DNA of 36,198 nt, from NCBI GenBank assembly GCA_017853245.1, contig JAFMJY010000012.1, positions 1 through 36,198 on the forward strand, written 5' to 3'. Origin of the DNA: Burkholderiales bacterium. Its GTDB lineage: Bacteria > Pseudomonadota > Gammaproteobacteria > Burkholderiales > Usitatibacteraceae. The position numbers and the translations under genes were made by a program. Each line of letters opens with the position of its first letter. Position 1 is the stretch's first letter. The notes under the pieces are model-generated. The model was not told the DNA's origin. It worked only from the letters and a program-made list of their open reading frames with translations, and ran no database searches. Shown piece by piece: positions 1 to 7,037 of the stretch.

Positions 1-2
1 AG

Positions 3-320
3 GTGTTCTGGGTGAACATCGACCCGACGGTGCGCGACCGCCAATTCTGCGACTCCGGCTCCCAGTACCGCACGGGCATCTTCTATCACTCGGAGGCGCA
101 GCGAAAGAGCGCCGAGGCCTCCAAAGCGGCGCTCGAGAAATCGAAGCCCTTCAAGGCCCCGATCGTCACGCCCGTCGAGATGGCGAGCGCGTTCTATCCC
201 GCGGAGGATTACCACCAGGACTATTACTTGAAGAACTCGGTTCGCTACAAGCTGTACCGAAACGGCTGCGGTCGCGACGCGCGCTTGCGCGAGCTCTGGG
301 GCGACAAGGCCGGCAAGTGA
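3..320 (+). CDS. msrA: Peptide-methionine (S)-S-oxide reductase MsrA, C-terminal part
   Basis: Cytoplasmic repair enzyme that reduces methionine-S-sulfoxide in proteins, using thioredoxin. The visible 105 residues carry the MsrA C-terminal signature: FWVNIDPT, then a QYRTGIFYH segment, the highly conserved FYPAEDYHQDYY block, and the ending YRNGCGRDARL. The reading frame is open to the left edge, so the gene is cut by the window and the catalytic GCFW motif lies upstream; the first codon shown is not the start. A cysteine sits in RQFCDSGSQYR where E. coli MsrA has RQGND; this RQFCD form is my recollection of a known subgroup. The KTSC gene follows 13 bases later on the same strand and is probably co-transcribed. 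The family call is secure. Confidence 0.94.
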   Translation: MFWVNIDPTVRDRQFCDSGSQYRTGIFYHSEAQRKSAEASKAALEKSKPFKAPIVTPVEMASAFYPAEDYHQDYYLKNSVRYKLYRNGCGRDARLRELWGDKAGK

Positions 321-333
321 GGAGGGTGCCCCG

Positions 334-588
334 ATGGAAATGAAACGGCTCAACGCCACTGGCCTTCGGGCGGCGGGCTATGACGAGCGCACTCGCAAGC
401 TCGTGGTGGAAACCACCGCCGGCTCGTTCGAGTACGCCAACGCTTCCCCCGAGGTCTTCCGGCGGCTCATGAATTCGCCCTCGCCCGCGAGCTACTATCG
501 CGACGAGATCGAGGAAGAGCTCGGCCCCGGCCGACGGGTATCGTCCCCCTCAACTTCGAAGCGCCCCCCGGAGGATCTCTTCTCATGA
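334..588 (+). CDS. KTSC domain protein
   Basis: Small soluble protein of 84 residues. Residues about 10-62 fit the KTSC domain, which is found alone or at the C-terminus of some lysyl-tRNA synthetases: a GYDERTRKLVVE strand pair, an aromatic FEYANASPEVF segment, then a short helix leading to SPASYYRDEI. The last 20 residues are polar and probably disordered. A strong Shine-Dalgarno sequence (GAGGAGG, about 8 bases before the ATG) fixes the start. It sits 13 bases after msrA and is probably co-transcribed with it. The molecular function of stand-alone KTSC proteins is not established, and nothing here shows a catalytic site. Confidence 0.8.
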   Translation: MEMKRLNATGLRAAGYDERTRKLVVETTAGSFEYANASPEVFRRLMNSPSPASYYRDEIEEELGPGRRVSSPSTSKRPPEDLFS

Positions 589-685
589 ATGTTCGCCGCG
601 CGCTTGGGCCCGCCGCCGCAGGGCAAGATTCCCGACAACGACCCACATCACTAGCCCCTTGCCGTAGTGGACGTAGGGGAGCTAC

Positions 686-1882
686 TCAGCTGGGCTGCGT
701 CGCCACTCGAGGTGACTCTGGCTCGCGAATCGGCAGGTTGGCGAAGGCAGCAAGGAGTGCGAGCGCAATATCCGCGTACCACATCCATTGGTAATCACCC
801 GTGGCTGCAATGGCCACGCCCCCTAGCCACGCGCCGAGAAAGCCGCCGACCTGGTGGGTGAGCAGCGTGAGCCCGAAGAGCGTGGCGAGGTAGCGAGGGC
901 CGAAGAGCTTGCCGACGATGCCGGCCGTTGGCGGCACGGTGGCAAGCCACGTGAAGCCAAGCGCCGCCGCAAACAGATAGAAGGTGGTCGGCGTCTTGGG
1001 CGACGCGATGTAGATGGCGATGGCGACGGCGCGGGCGAAATACATCCAGAACAGAATCCACTTCATCCGGTGGCGTTCTCCGAGCCAACCTGCGGCGAGG
1101 CTGCCGCCGATGTTGGCCAGCCCGATGATCGCGAGCGACGCCGCCGACACCGATGCCGGAAGCCCGCACAGACCGATCTCGCCCGGGAGGTGCACCACCA
1201 GAAACGCGATGTGGAATCCGCAGGTAAAGAAGCCTGCGTGCAGGCACCAATAGCTGCGATTTCGAAACGCCTGCCTCACCTGCTCGCCAAGCCTCGAGGG
1301 CTCCTGCGCGGCAGCGCTTTCCTCGCGGGTCCTTCGGAACGCAAAGGCAAGGGGAATGGTGGCGAGGGCCGCCACCGCCATCGACCAGAGCGCAGCCACC
1401 CAGCCCATGGCGCCGATCAGCGCCTGTGCGATCGGCGGCGCAGCGAATTGGCCGAAGGAGCCGCCCGCATTGATGAAGCCCGAGGCAGACGCGCGCTTCT
1501 CGGGCGCGATGCGGTTGGCCGCTGCCCCGATCAGGATGGAAAAGCTACCGGCGCCTGCCCCGGCCGCCACGAGCACGCCCAGGAAGAGCACGAGCGCGAA
1601 AGCGGTGTCGACGAGAGGCGTGATGGCGAGGCCGGTGGCGAGGAGCAGCGCACCACTCACGATGACCTTGGCCGAGCCCACGCGATCGGCCACGGCGCCG
1701 AACAGGGGTTGCGCGGCGCCCCACACGAATTGGCCCACGGCCATCGCGAAGCTCACGGTGACGATGCCCAGGCCCGTAGCGGAGTTGAGCGGTGAGACAA
1801 AGAGGCCCAGCGTCTGCCGGATGCCCATGGTCACCGCGAGGATCGCCGCGCCCGCGAGGGCGATCGACCAATACGCACGCAT
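686..1882 (-). CDS. Major facilitator superfamily transporter
   Basis: Inner-membrane carrier of 398 residues, the usual length for a 12-helix MFS protein. The N-terminal helix contains MGIRQTLGLFVSPL. The loop between helices 2 and 3 carries the MFS signature as GAVADRVGSAKVI (G-x-x-x-D-R-x-G). A charged central loop near residues 185-210 separates the two six-helix halves. The second half has the related GWLGERHRMKW. Substrate cannot be read from the sequence; MGIRQT-type MFS proteins include monocarboxylate and drug exporters, so the direction is also unknown. It lies 44 bases downstream of the DUF6600 gene on the same strand and may be read through from it. No strong Shine-Dalgarno sequence is seen. 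Confidence 0.88.
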   Translation of the reverse strand: MRAYWSIALAGAAILAVTMGIRQTLGLFVSPLNSATGLGIVTVSFAMAVGQFVWGAAQPLFGAVADRVGSAKVIVSGALLLATGLAITPLVDTAFALVLFLGVLVAAGAGAGSFSILIGAAANRIAPEKRASASGFINAGGSFGQFAAPPIAQALIGAMGWVAALWSMAVAALATIPLAFAFRRTREESAAAQEPSRLGEQVRQAFRNRSYWCLHAGFFTCGFHIAFLVVHLPGEIGLCGLPASVSAASLAIIGLANIGGSLAAGWLGERHRMKWILFWMYFARAVAIAIYIASPKTPTTFYLFAAALGFTWLATVPPTAGIVGKLFGPRYLATLFGLTLLTHQVGGFLGAWLGGVAIAATGDYQWMWYADIALALLAAFANLPIREPESPRVATQPS

Positions 1883-1926
1883 GAGTGGAGCCTACCACCC
1901 GCACGCGCGAGCCCACCGCAGCGAAT

Positions 1927-3603
1927 TCAGCCCCGGTTGCCGCTTTCTTCCGGCACGGGACGCGGCGGTGGCGATGGCTTCGGCCGAGGCGCGGGTGCCG
2001 GGGACGCCGGTGCGATGGCGCCCGGCGGCGGCGGTTTCGCCACGGGAAGCTGAGGGATCGACGCCGGGGGTGAGGCCGGGGCGGGTTTCACCGTCGGCAT
2101 CTGCGGTGGCGGTGCGGACGATGGCATTGCGGGGGCCGGTTTGACCACGGGCACCGGCGGCGCCATCACGGGCGGTGGAAGCGGGGCTGGCTTCACGATG
2201 GGTACCGGCGGTGCGGGCTCCGGCATCACCGGGCGCGAGCCCATGGCCGGCGCAACCGGCTTCACCGGCACGGGTGTCGGGGGTGGCGTTGCCACGCCAG
2301 CGGGAGGCGGGGGGCGTACCACGGGGCCCGAGATGCCGCCGACCGGCCGAGGCGGGCGCGCGTTGTCCCAAACGGGCAAGGCGACGTTGCCGGGCCGCAC
2401 GGGCTGCGCCACGACGACGGTAGGCGGGACGTTGACGATCACGCCTTGCACCGGACGGAAAGTGCCGAAGTGATCGCGTGGCACCACGGTGTAGGCGTAG
2501 TCGCGATAGTGCACCGGGAAGCGCGGCGGCCGATTGACGATGACGACGGCATTGATGTTGTTCACGTAGCCCGGGCGCACGGCGTACCACGGCTCATAGC
2601 GCTCGAAGGGCGAGAGCGGGTACCACCCGAGCACGCCGACGGGCCCCGTGTTGACGGAGACGCTCCATCCCGGGCCGCCCACCCAGCCCACCAGCGCCGG
2701 GGCCCAAATGGGCCGCGGCACATAGCGCCCCGGGGCCCACGCCCAACGGTTGCCGATGAGCACCCAGCGGCCGTAATGGAAGGGCGCGTAGCCCCACGGC
2801 GCATCGTCCACCCACGTCCATCCCCAGGGCCGCACATGTGTCCAGCGACCGTAGCGATAGGGCGCCCACCCCGTGGCGACAGAGCTGGGGAACCAGATGG
2901 CTCCGAGCTCCGGCTCGGTGCGCCACTCGCCGTAGGTATCGAGGTCTTCCCAGCCCGTCATGCGGGGCGACAAGTAGCGCGAGGAATCGGACCCGTGGTA
3001 GCGCGAATCCCGGCTGGAAGCCCACCCGTCGATGGCGGTCTCGAACGCGTTGTCGAACGAAAGTTGCTCCCCCCCGGGGCCGGCAATGCGAAGGCTGCGC
3101 CCGGCCTCCACCTGGACGGTGCCGCCTCGCGCATCCAGCCGCGCCTCGCCGGAGAACACCGTGAGCCGGGACTCGCTGGCGCCCGGGTCGGCATCGACGC
3201 GAAAGCGGCCGTTGCCGCGAATCTGCACGCGCGCATTGAATGTGGTGACGGTAAGCGAATCCTCCCGCTCGAAGAAGCGCACGCGAAGCGCGAGGCTGCC
3301 GCGGGCCACGTGAGCGACAACCGCTTCGTCATCGAGGCGCGGAATGTCCAGTTGGGTGGCCTCGGCGAGCCGTAGCGCCGTGGAGCCGATGCGAACCTCC
3401 GCGCGCGCGCCGGGTTCCGTCCAGGCGCTGTTCTGGCTGGTGAGCGTTTGGTTGGCCCAGGCAGGCTCCCAGCCGCGGTCGGCCTCCAGGAAGACCCTTG
3501 CCTCGCCTTCGACGGCAGCGAGGCGGCCCACGCGAGCGGGCGGGTCCGACCACGCCGTTGCGGGCATGAGGAGAAGGGCAGCAACAAAAGCGAGGACGCG
3601 CAT
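1927..3603 (-). CDS. Exported FecR-domain / DUF6600 protein with proline-rich tail
   Basis: 558-residue protein. Residues 1-18 form a signal peptide ending at AWS. Residues about 24-190 resemble a FecR-like beta domain (GEARVFLEADRGWEPA, then SRLTVFSGEARL). The middle, about 230-400, is extremely rich in Trp and Tyr, with repeated units such as YGRWTHV, APWGYAPFHYGRW and WAWAPGRY; this is the DUF6600 pattern. From about 430 to the end the chain is Pro/Ala/Val/Lys, with recurring VKPAP. The frame is open far upstream, but ATG 3603 is chosen because the signal peptide starts there and AAGGGA lies about 6 bases before it. No transmembrane segment or anti-sigma region is seen, so a cell-surface or periplasmic role is likelier than FecR-type signalling. 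Function unknown. Confidence 0.83.
   Translation of the reverse strand: MRVLAFVAALLLMPATAWSDPPARVGRLAAVEGEARVFLEADRGWEPAWANQTLTSQNSAWTEPGARAEVRIGSTALRLAEATQLDIPRLDDEAVVAHVARGSLALRVRFFEREDSLTVTTFNARVQIRGNGRFRVDADPGASESRLTVFSGEARLDARGGTVQVEAGRSLRIAGPGGEQLSFDNAFETAIDGWASSRDSRYHGSDSSRYLSPRMTGWEDLDTYGEWRTEPELGAIWFPSSVATGWAPYRYGRWTHVRPWGWTWVDDAPWGYAPFHYGRWVLIGNRWAWAPGRYVPRPIWAPALVGWVGGPGWSVSVNTGPVGVLGWYPLSPFERYEPWYAVRPGYVNNINAVVIVNRPPRFPVHYRDYAYTVVPRDHFGTFRPVQGVIVNVPPTVVVAQPVRPGNVALPVWDNARPPRPVGGISGPVVRPPPPAGVATPPPTPVPVKPVAPAMGSRPVMPEPAPPVPIVKPAPLPPPVMAPPVPVVKPAPAMPSSAPPPQMPTVKPAPASPPASIPQLPVAKPPPPGAIAPASPAPAPRPKPSPPPRPVPEESGNRG
1945..2290 (-). repeat. Imperfect VKPAP coding repeats
   Basis: The 3' part of the DUF6600 gene encodes a low-complexity tail with degenerate short units: VPVKPVAPA, VPIVKPAPL, VPVVKPAPA, MPTVKPAPA and LPVAKPPPP, spaced roughly every 14-25 codons. 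At DNA level the units differ by many substitutions, so this is an old protein repeat and not a fresh tandem duplication. Such Pro-Lys tails often span the cell wall or bind anionic polymers; that role is inference. Confidence 0.6.
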
Positions 3604-3774
3604 GGCTATCCCTTTTGGTCTGAACCACATCGATAACGCACGAGCACCTCTTTCCGATGACAAGCACCTCCGCTCGTGACCCCAGCCACTTGTGCCATGA
3701 TTCACCCGCATTTTCCGCGAAATCAAGGGGGTGTTTGGCGTAGGCTGCGCACCCCACGCCACACCCACCCTGCC

Positions 3775-5991
3775 ATGCTCCCCCGACCCCATCGCTTGCA
3801 CGCCTCGGTTCTGGCGGCCTGTCTGCTGACGACTGCCTCCTGGGCCGAGTATCTCCCCCCCGGCCCCTCGAGCATTGCGCTCCCGCCACCCGCGACCGTT
3901 CGCGAGGTCAAGGAAACCTTGCACGGGATGGAGGTCGTCGACCCGTACCGATGGATGGAAGAGGTGGGCTCCGTCGAGACCCAGGCGTTCTTCCGGGCGC
4001 AGGGCGGCCATGCCAGCGCCGTGTTGTCGAGCCTTGGAGGGCGCGAGGCCCTGCTCGCGCGCATCCGGGAACTCTCCGAAGGGGGTGTGTCCGTTGCGCG
4101 TTTGTCGATGGCGGGCAACCGCGTTTTCTACACGCGCCTTTCCCCCGGCCTCACCGTGCCCGTGCTGTGCGTGCGTGAGGGGTTTCAGGGCGCGGAGCGC
4201 GTGCTGCTCGACCCGGGCGCGCTCGCCAAGGCGGGGCAGGCGGCGGCGCTCGACTGGTACCACCCCTCGCCCGATGGCCGTTACATCGTCTACGGGATCT
4301 CCCACGGTGGCTCGGAAGACTCGACGCTAAAGGTGATGGAGGTGGCAACCAGCCGGGACCTCGGCATTGCCATCGACCGCACGCGATTCAACAGCTCGCT
4401 CGGCTGGCACCCGGACTCGAAGTCTTTCTATTACGCCCGCATTCCCGCTGGCGGCCCCAAGGATGCAGCCAGACGCTACGCCGGCGTGCGGATCTACCGT
4501 CACACGATCGGCCGCCCGGCGGACAAGAACGAAGTGGTGTTTGCCGCCGGGCTCGATGGCGCGCGCGACGTGCCGGAGATTGTCTACCCGTCGATCGTCG
4601 TGCCCGAGGAGGGCGCTCACGCGTATGCCATCGCGCGCCACGGCGTCAAGCGCGAGCTGTCGGTCTACGAGTCGCCACTGGCTGCGCTCGCCTCGGGGCG
4701 CCCGAAGTGGACGAAGATTGTCGAGCCTGACGATGGCGTGACGGCGATGCTGGCGTGGCGAAGCGACCTCTATTTGCTCACGCACCGCGACGCGCCCCGA
4801 TATCGCATCCTGCGCGCGACGCCCGGCAGGCTCGACGTGCAGCGCGCGCGAACCATCGTTGCCGAGGGCGACGCGGTGATCCTCGCGTTCGCGCTGGCAG
4901 CCGACGGCATTTACCTGCGCACGACGGTGGGCGGGCTCGAGCGCCTGGAGCGCCTGAACCTCGCGCCGGGCTCCTCCAGCAAACCCGAGTTTCTGAAGAC
5001 CGCGTTCGATGTGGCGATCTCGCAGCTCATCGCCCATCCGCGGCGCCCCGGCGCAGTGATGCGCACCCAAGGGTTCATCGAGGCGCCCGCCGTCGTGACC
5101 GTGGCGCCCAAGACTGGCGACATCACCAACACCGGCCTGCAGCCGCCGCCCAAGGCGGATTTCTCGGCGATCGACGAGGTGCGGCTGTACTGCCCGAGCC
5201 ACGATGGCACGCGGGTGCCGGTGACCTTGCTCTACAAGACGCAGACCATGCTCACGGCGGACAACCCGACGCTCCTGATTGGCTATGGCGCGTACGGCAT
5301 CTCCCAGGTTCCGTTCTTCGACCCCACGCGGCTTGCGTGGCTCGAGCGCGGCGGCATCATCGCCATCGCCCATATTCGTGGCGGCGGCGAGTACGGTGAG
5401 GCGTGGCACCGCGCGGGCCAGGGGGAGACGAAGGAAAACACGATTTACGACTTCATTGCCTGCGCTGAGTTTTTGATTCGCTACGGCTTCACCAGCCCGA
5501 GGCGGCTGGCGATTCAGGGCACGAGCGCCGGCGGCATCCCGTCGGGGGGCGCCATGGTTCGCAGGCCGGATCTCTTTGCCGCTGTCGTGCCGCGCGTCGC
5601 GGTGCTGGACATGCTGCGATTCGAGTATTCCGCCAACGGGCCGGCAAACATCCCGGAGTTCGGTACCACGACCACTTCGGCAGGCTTCGAGGCGCTTCGG
5701 AGAATGAGCGCGTACCACGCGGTGAAGGATGGGGAGCGTTACCCCGCCGTGCTTCTCACCACCGGCATGAACGACCCGCGTGTCGACCCCTGGCAGGCGG
5801 GCAAGATGGCGGCGCGGCTGCAGGCGGCCTCGAGCAGCGGCAACCCGGTGCTGATGCGGGTCGACTGGCAGGGCGGCCATGGCATGGGCGCCTCGCGGGC
5901 GCAGCGCGAGGAAGAGCTGGCGGACATCTATTCCTTCCTGCTGTGGCGATTCGGCGTCGAGGAATTTGCGCCCAGGCCCGGAACGAAGTGA
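3775..5991 (+). CDS. Exported prolyl oligopeptidase family serine peptidase (S9)
   Basis: 738-residue peptidase with an N-terminal signal peptide (residues 1-25, ending TASWA). Start of the S9 family: LHGMEVVDPYRWMEE near residues 44-58. A beta-propeller region follows (about 80-430). The C-terminal alpha/beta hydrolase domain has GYGAYGISQVPFFDP and RGGGEYGEAWHRAG. Catalytic residues: Ser584 in GTSAGG, Asp667 in NDPRVDP and His702 in GGHGMG. The nucleophile elbow is GTSAGG, not the usual GGSNGG. ATG 3775 is preferred over the ATG at 3676 because the signal peptide begins there. It should cleave proline-containing peptides in the periplasm or outside the cell. It is divergent from the DUF6600 gene; the 171-base spacer shows no convincing promoter. 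Confidence 0.92.
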   Translation: MLPRPHRLHASVLAACLLTTASWAEYLPPGPSSIALPPPATVREVKETLHGMEVVDPYRWMEEVGSVETQAFFRAQGGHASAVLSSLGGREALLARIRELSEGGVSVARLSMAGNRVFYTRLSPGLTVPVLCVREGFQGAERVLLDPGALAKAGQAAALDWYHPSPDGRYIVYGISHGGSEDSTLKVMEVATSRDLGIAIDRTRFNSSLGWHPDSKSFYYARIPAGGPKDAARRYAGVRIYRHTIGRPADKNEVVFAAGLDGARDVPEIVYPSIVVPEEGAHAYAIARHGVKRELSVYESPLAALASGRPKWTKIVEPDDGVTAMLAWRSDLYLLTHRDAPRYRILRATPGRLDVQRARTIVAEGDAVILAFALAADGIYLRTTVGGLERLERLNLAPGSSSKPEFLKTAFDVAISQLIAHPRRPGAVMRTQGFIEAPAVVTVAPKTGDITNTGLQPPPKADFSAIDEVRLYCPSHDGTRVPVTLLYKTQTMLTADNPTLLIGYGAYGISQVPFFDPTRLAWLERGGIIAIAHIRGGGEYGEAWHRAGQGETKENTIYDFIACAEFLIRYGFTSPRRLAIQGTSAGGIPSGGAMVRRPDLFAAVVPRVAVLDMLRFEYSANGPANIPEFGTTTTSAGFEALRRMSAYHAVKDGERYPAVLLTTGMNDPRVDPWQAGKMAARLQAASSSGNPVLMRVDWQGGHGMGASRAQREEELADIYSFLLWRFGVEEFAPRPGTK

Positions 5992-6004
5992 GGCGGCGCG
6001 GGTC

Positions 6005-6010
6005 TAGAAT
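6005..6010 (+). promoter_or_regulatory. -10 box before the HMA gene
   Basis: TAGAAT matches the sigma-70 -10 consensus at five of six bases. It would start transcription near 6017, about 18 bases before the GTG start. No recognisable -35 box lies 16-18 bases upstream. Confidence 0.4.
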
Positions 6011-6034
6011 GGGTATGCCCGCGAAAAGACTCCC

Positions 6035-6238
6035 GTGACGAGCGTTGCATTCACCGTGCAGGACATGACCTGCAGCCACTGCGCCCAGACGATTGCCGCT
6101 GCGCTCAAGGCAGCCGATCCGGCCGTCCAGTGCCAAGTGGACCTCCCCGCCAAGCGGGTGAGCGTCGACACGGCATTGCCCGCCGACCGGATCGCGAAGG
6201 TGATTCGCGACGCGGGCTATTCCCCGGTCGCCGCCTGA
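6035..6238 (+). CDS. Heavy-metal-associated (HMA) domain protein, CopZ-like
   Basis: 67-residue ferredoxin-fold metal-binding protein in the cytoplasm. The metal site is MTCSHC, with Cys13 and Cys16, in the position typical of CopZ and MerP. The remaining chain fits one HMA domain: a helix after the motif (AQTIAAALKAADP), a strand (VSVDTALP) and a final GYSPV segment. The start is GTG at 6035. No copper ATPase or MerR-type regulator is nearby, so it is an orphan chaperone by context; Cu(I) is the likeliest ligand from family knowledge. Its stop codon is one base away from the stop of the convergent bTHX gene. Confidence 0.93.
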   Translation: MTSVAFTVQDMTCSHCAQTIAAALKAADPAVQCQVDLPAKRVSVDTALPADRIAKVIRDAGYSPVAA

Positions 6239-6239
6239 A

Positions 6240-6377
6240 TCACTTCTTCTTCGCTTGTCTCGCCGTTGCGGGCGCCGGTTTTGCCGAGGCACGCGTGCGC
6301 CCGTCGTGCGAGCGCGTCTTGCCGTAGCTGCCCTTGAAGACCTTGCCCTTGAACGTGCGCTTGTCGCCCTTGCCCAT
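6240..6377 (-). CDS. 30S ribosomal protein bTHX family, 45 residues
   Basis: Tiny, very basic protein. Its first 20 residues, MGKGDKRTFKGKVFKGSYGK, follow the bTHX pattern known from Thermus ([20 protein letters not shown]). bTHX fits in a cavity at the top of the 30S head and stabilises it. The remaining 25 residues form an Arg/Ala/Lys tail ending in KKK, longer than the 26-residue Thermus protein. A good Shine-Dalgarno sequence (GGAGG, 6 bases before the ATG) and a consensus TATAAT 33 bases upstream support a real gene. It is convergent with the HMA gene, with one base between the two stops. Automatic callers easily miss a gene this short. Confidence 0.9.
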   Translation of the reverse strand: MGKGDKRTFKGKVFKGSYGKTRSHDGRTRASAKPAPATARQAKKK

Positions 6378-6409
6378 GGTTGCCTCCACCGGTAGGAAAA
6401 AACGCGCGG

Positions 6410-6415
6410 ATTATA
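6410..6415 (-). promoter_or_regulatory. Consensus -10 box (TATAAT) for the bTHX gene
   Basis: A perfect TATAAT on the minus strand would start transcription near 6403, giving a leader of about 26 bases that contains the GGAGG ribosome binding site. The -35 region, inside the start of the divergent Nudix gene, matches poorly. Confidence 0.6.
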
Positions 6416-6428
6416 GCGAGGCCCCCAG

Positions 6429-7031
6429 GTGCTGACGCGCGAGGCGCTCGCCGCACGTCTTCGGGACGTGCCGCCGCTGGAGGGACTGATGACGGGCGAT
6501 GACATGGCCCGGCAGCGCACCATCCAATCCACCCAGGCGCTCCGGCCGGCGGCGGTACTGTTGCTGGTGGTGAACCAGGCTGAGGGCCCGACGGTGCTCC
6601 TGACGCGAAGGGCAGCTTCGCTTGCGGATCACGCAGGGCAGGTGAGTTTTCCCGGCGGGCGAGTGGAGGAGGACGACAAGTCGCCAGCCCACGCCGCGCT
6701 TCGCGAGGCGGAGGAAGAGGTAGGCCTGGAAGCGAGCCGTGTCGAGGTGATCGGTGAGCTGCCGCACTACCTTACGTCATCCGGCTTCCGCGTGCATCCC
6801 ATCGTGGGCTGGACTGAGCCACCGATCAAGGTTGCGCCGGATCCCCAGGAGGTCTCCGAGGTTTTCGAGGTGCCGCTCGCCTTCCTGCTGGATGCGCGAA
6901 ACCACCGGCGCGAGAACGCGCTCTATCGCGGGCAGCCGCGAGAGTTCTGGTCGATGCCGTGGGAGGGCCGCTATATCTGGGGCGCGACGGCGGGAATGCT
7001 CGTCACGTTTCAGCGCATCGTGGCGCGCTGA
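6429..7031 (+). CDS. CoA pyrophosphatase-type Nudix hydrolase (NudL/YeaB family)
   Basis: 200-residue cytoplasmic Nudix hydrolase, expected to split CoA or its derivatives to 3',5'-ADP and phosphopantetheine. The NudL/UPF0035 motif is seen as HAGQVSFPGG (residues 68-77), running straight into the Nudix box (77-100), which ends in REAEEEVGL, the metal-binding glutamates. The first Glu of the classical box is Asp here, as I recall for E. coli NudL. The start is GTG 6429; no strong Shine-Dalgarno sequence precedes it. The preceding 51-base spacer holds the bTHX promoter. It is convergent with the KAS III gene, with six bases between stops. Activity on CoA is family knowledge and has not been shown here. 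Confidence 0.9.
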   Translation: MLTREALAARLRDVPPLEGLMTGDDMARQRTIQSTQALRPAAVLLLVVNQAEGPTVLLTRRAASLADHAGQVSFPGGRVEEDDKSPAHAALREAEEEVGLEASRVEVIGELPHYLTSSGFRVHPIVGWTEPPIKVAPDPQEVSEVFEVPLAFLLDARNHRRENALYRGQPREFWSMPWEGRYIWGATAGMLVTFQRIVAR

Positions 7032-7037
7032 GCCTGT

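Noticed and set aside
854-1795. 313-codon plus-strand frame over the MFS gene
   Set aside because: Dominated by Arg/Gly/Glu/His with no hydrophobic core or domain; the MFS frame has clear membrane helices.
1945-2290. Proline repeat as a recent tandem (VNTR-like) array
   Set aside because: The DNA units differ too much and the spacing is irregular; it is only a protein-level repeat.
4327-5880. 517-codon open frame antisense to the S9 peptidase
   Set aside because: Composition is His/Arg/Ala/Gly-rich with no domain; it is the usual antisense shadow of a high-GC gene.
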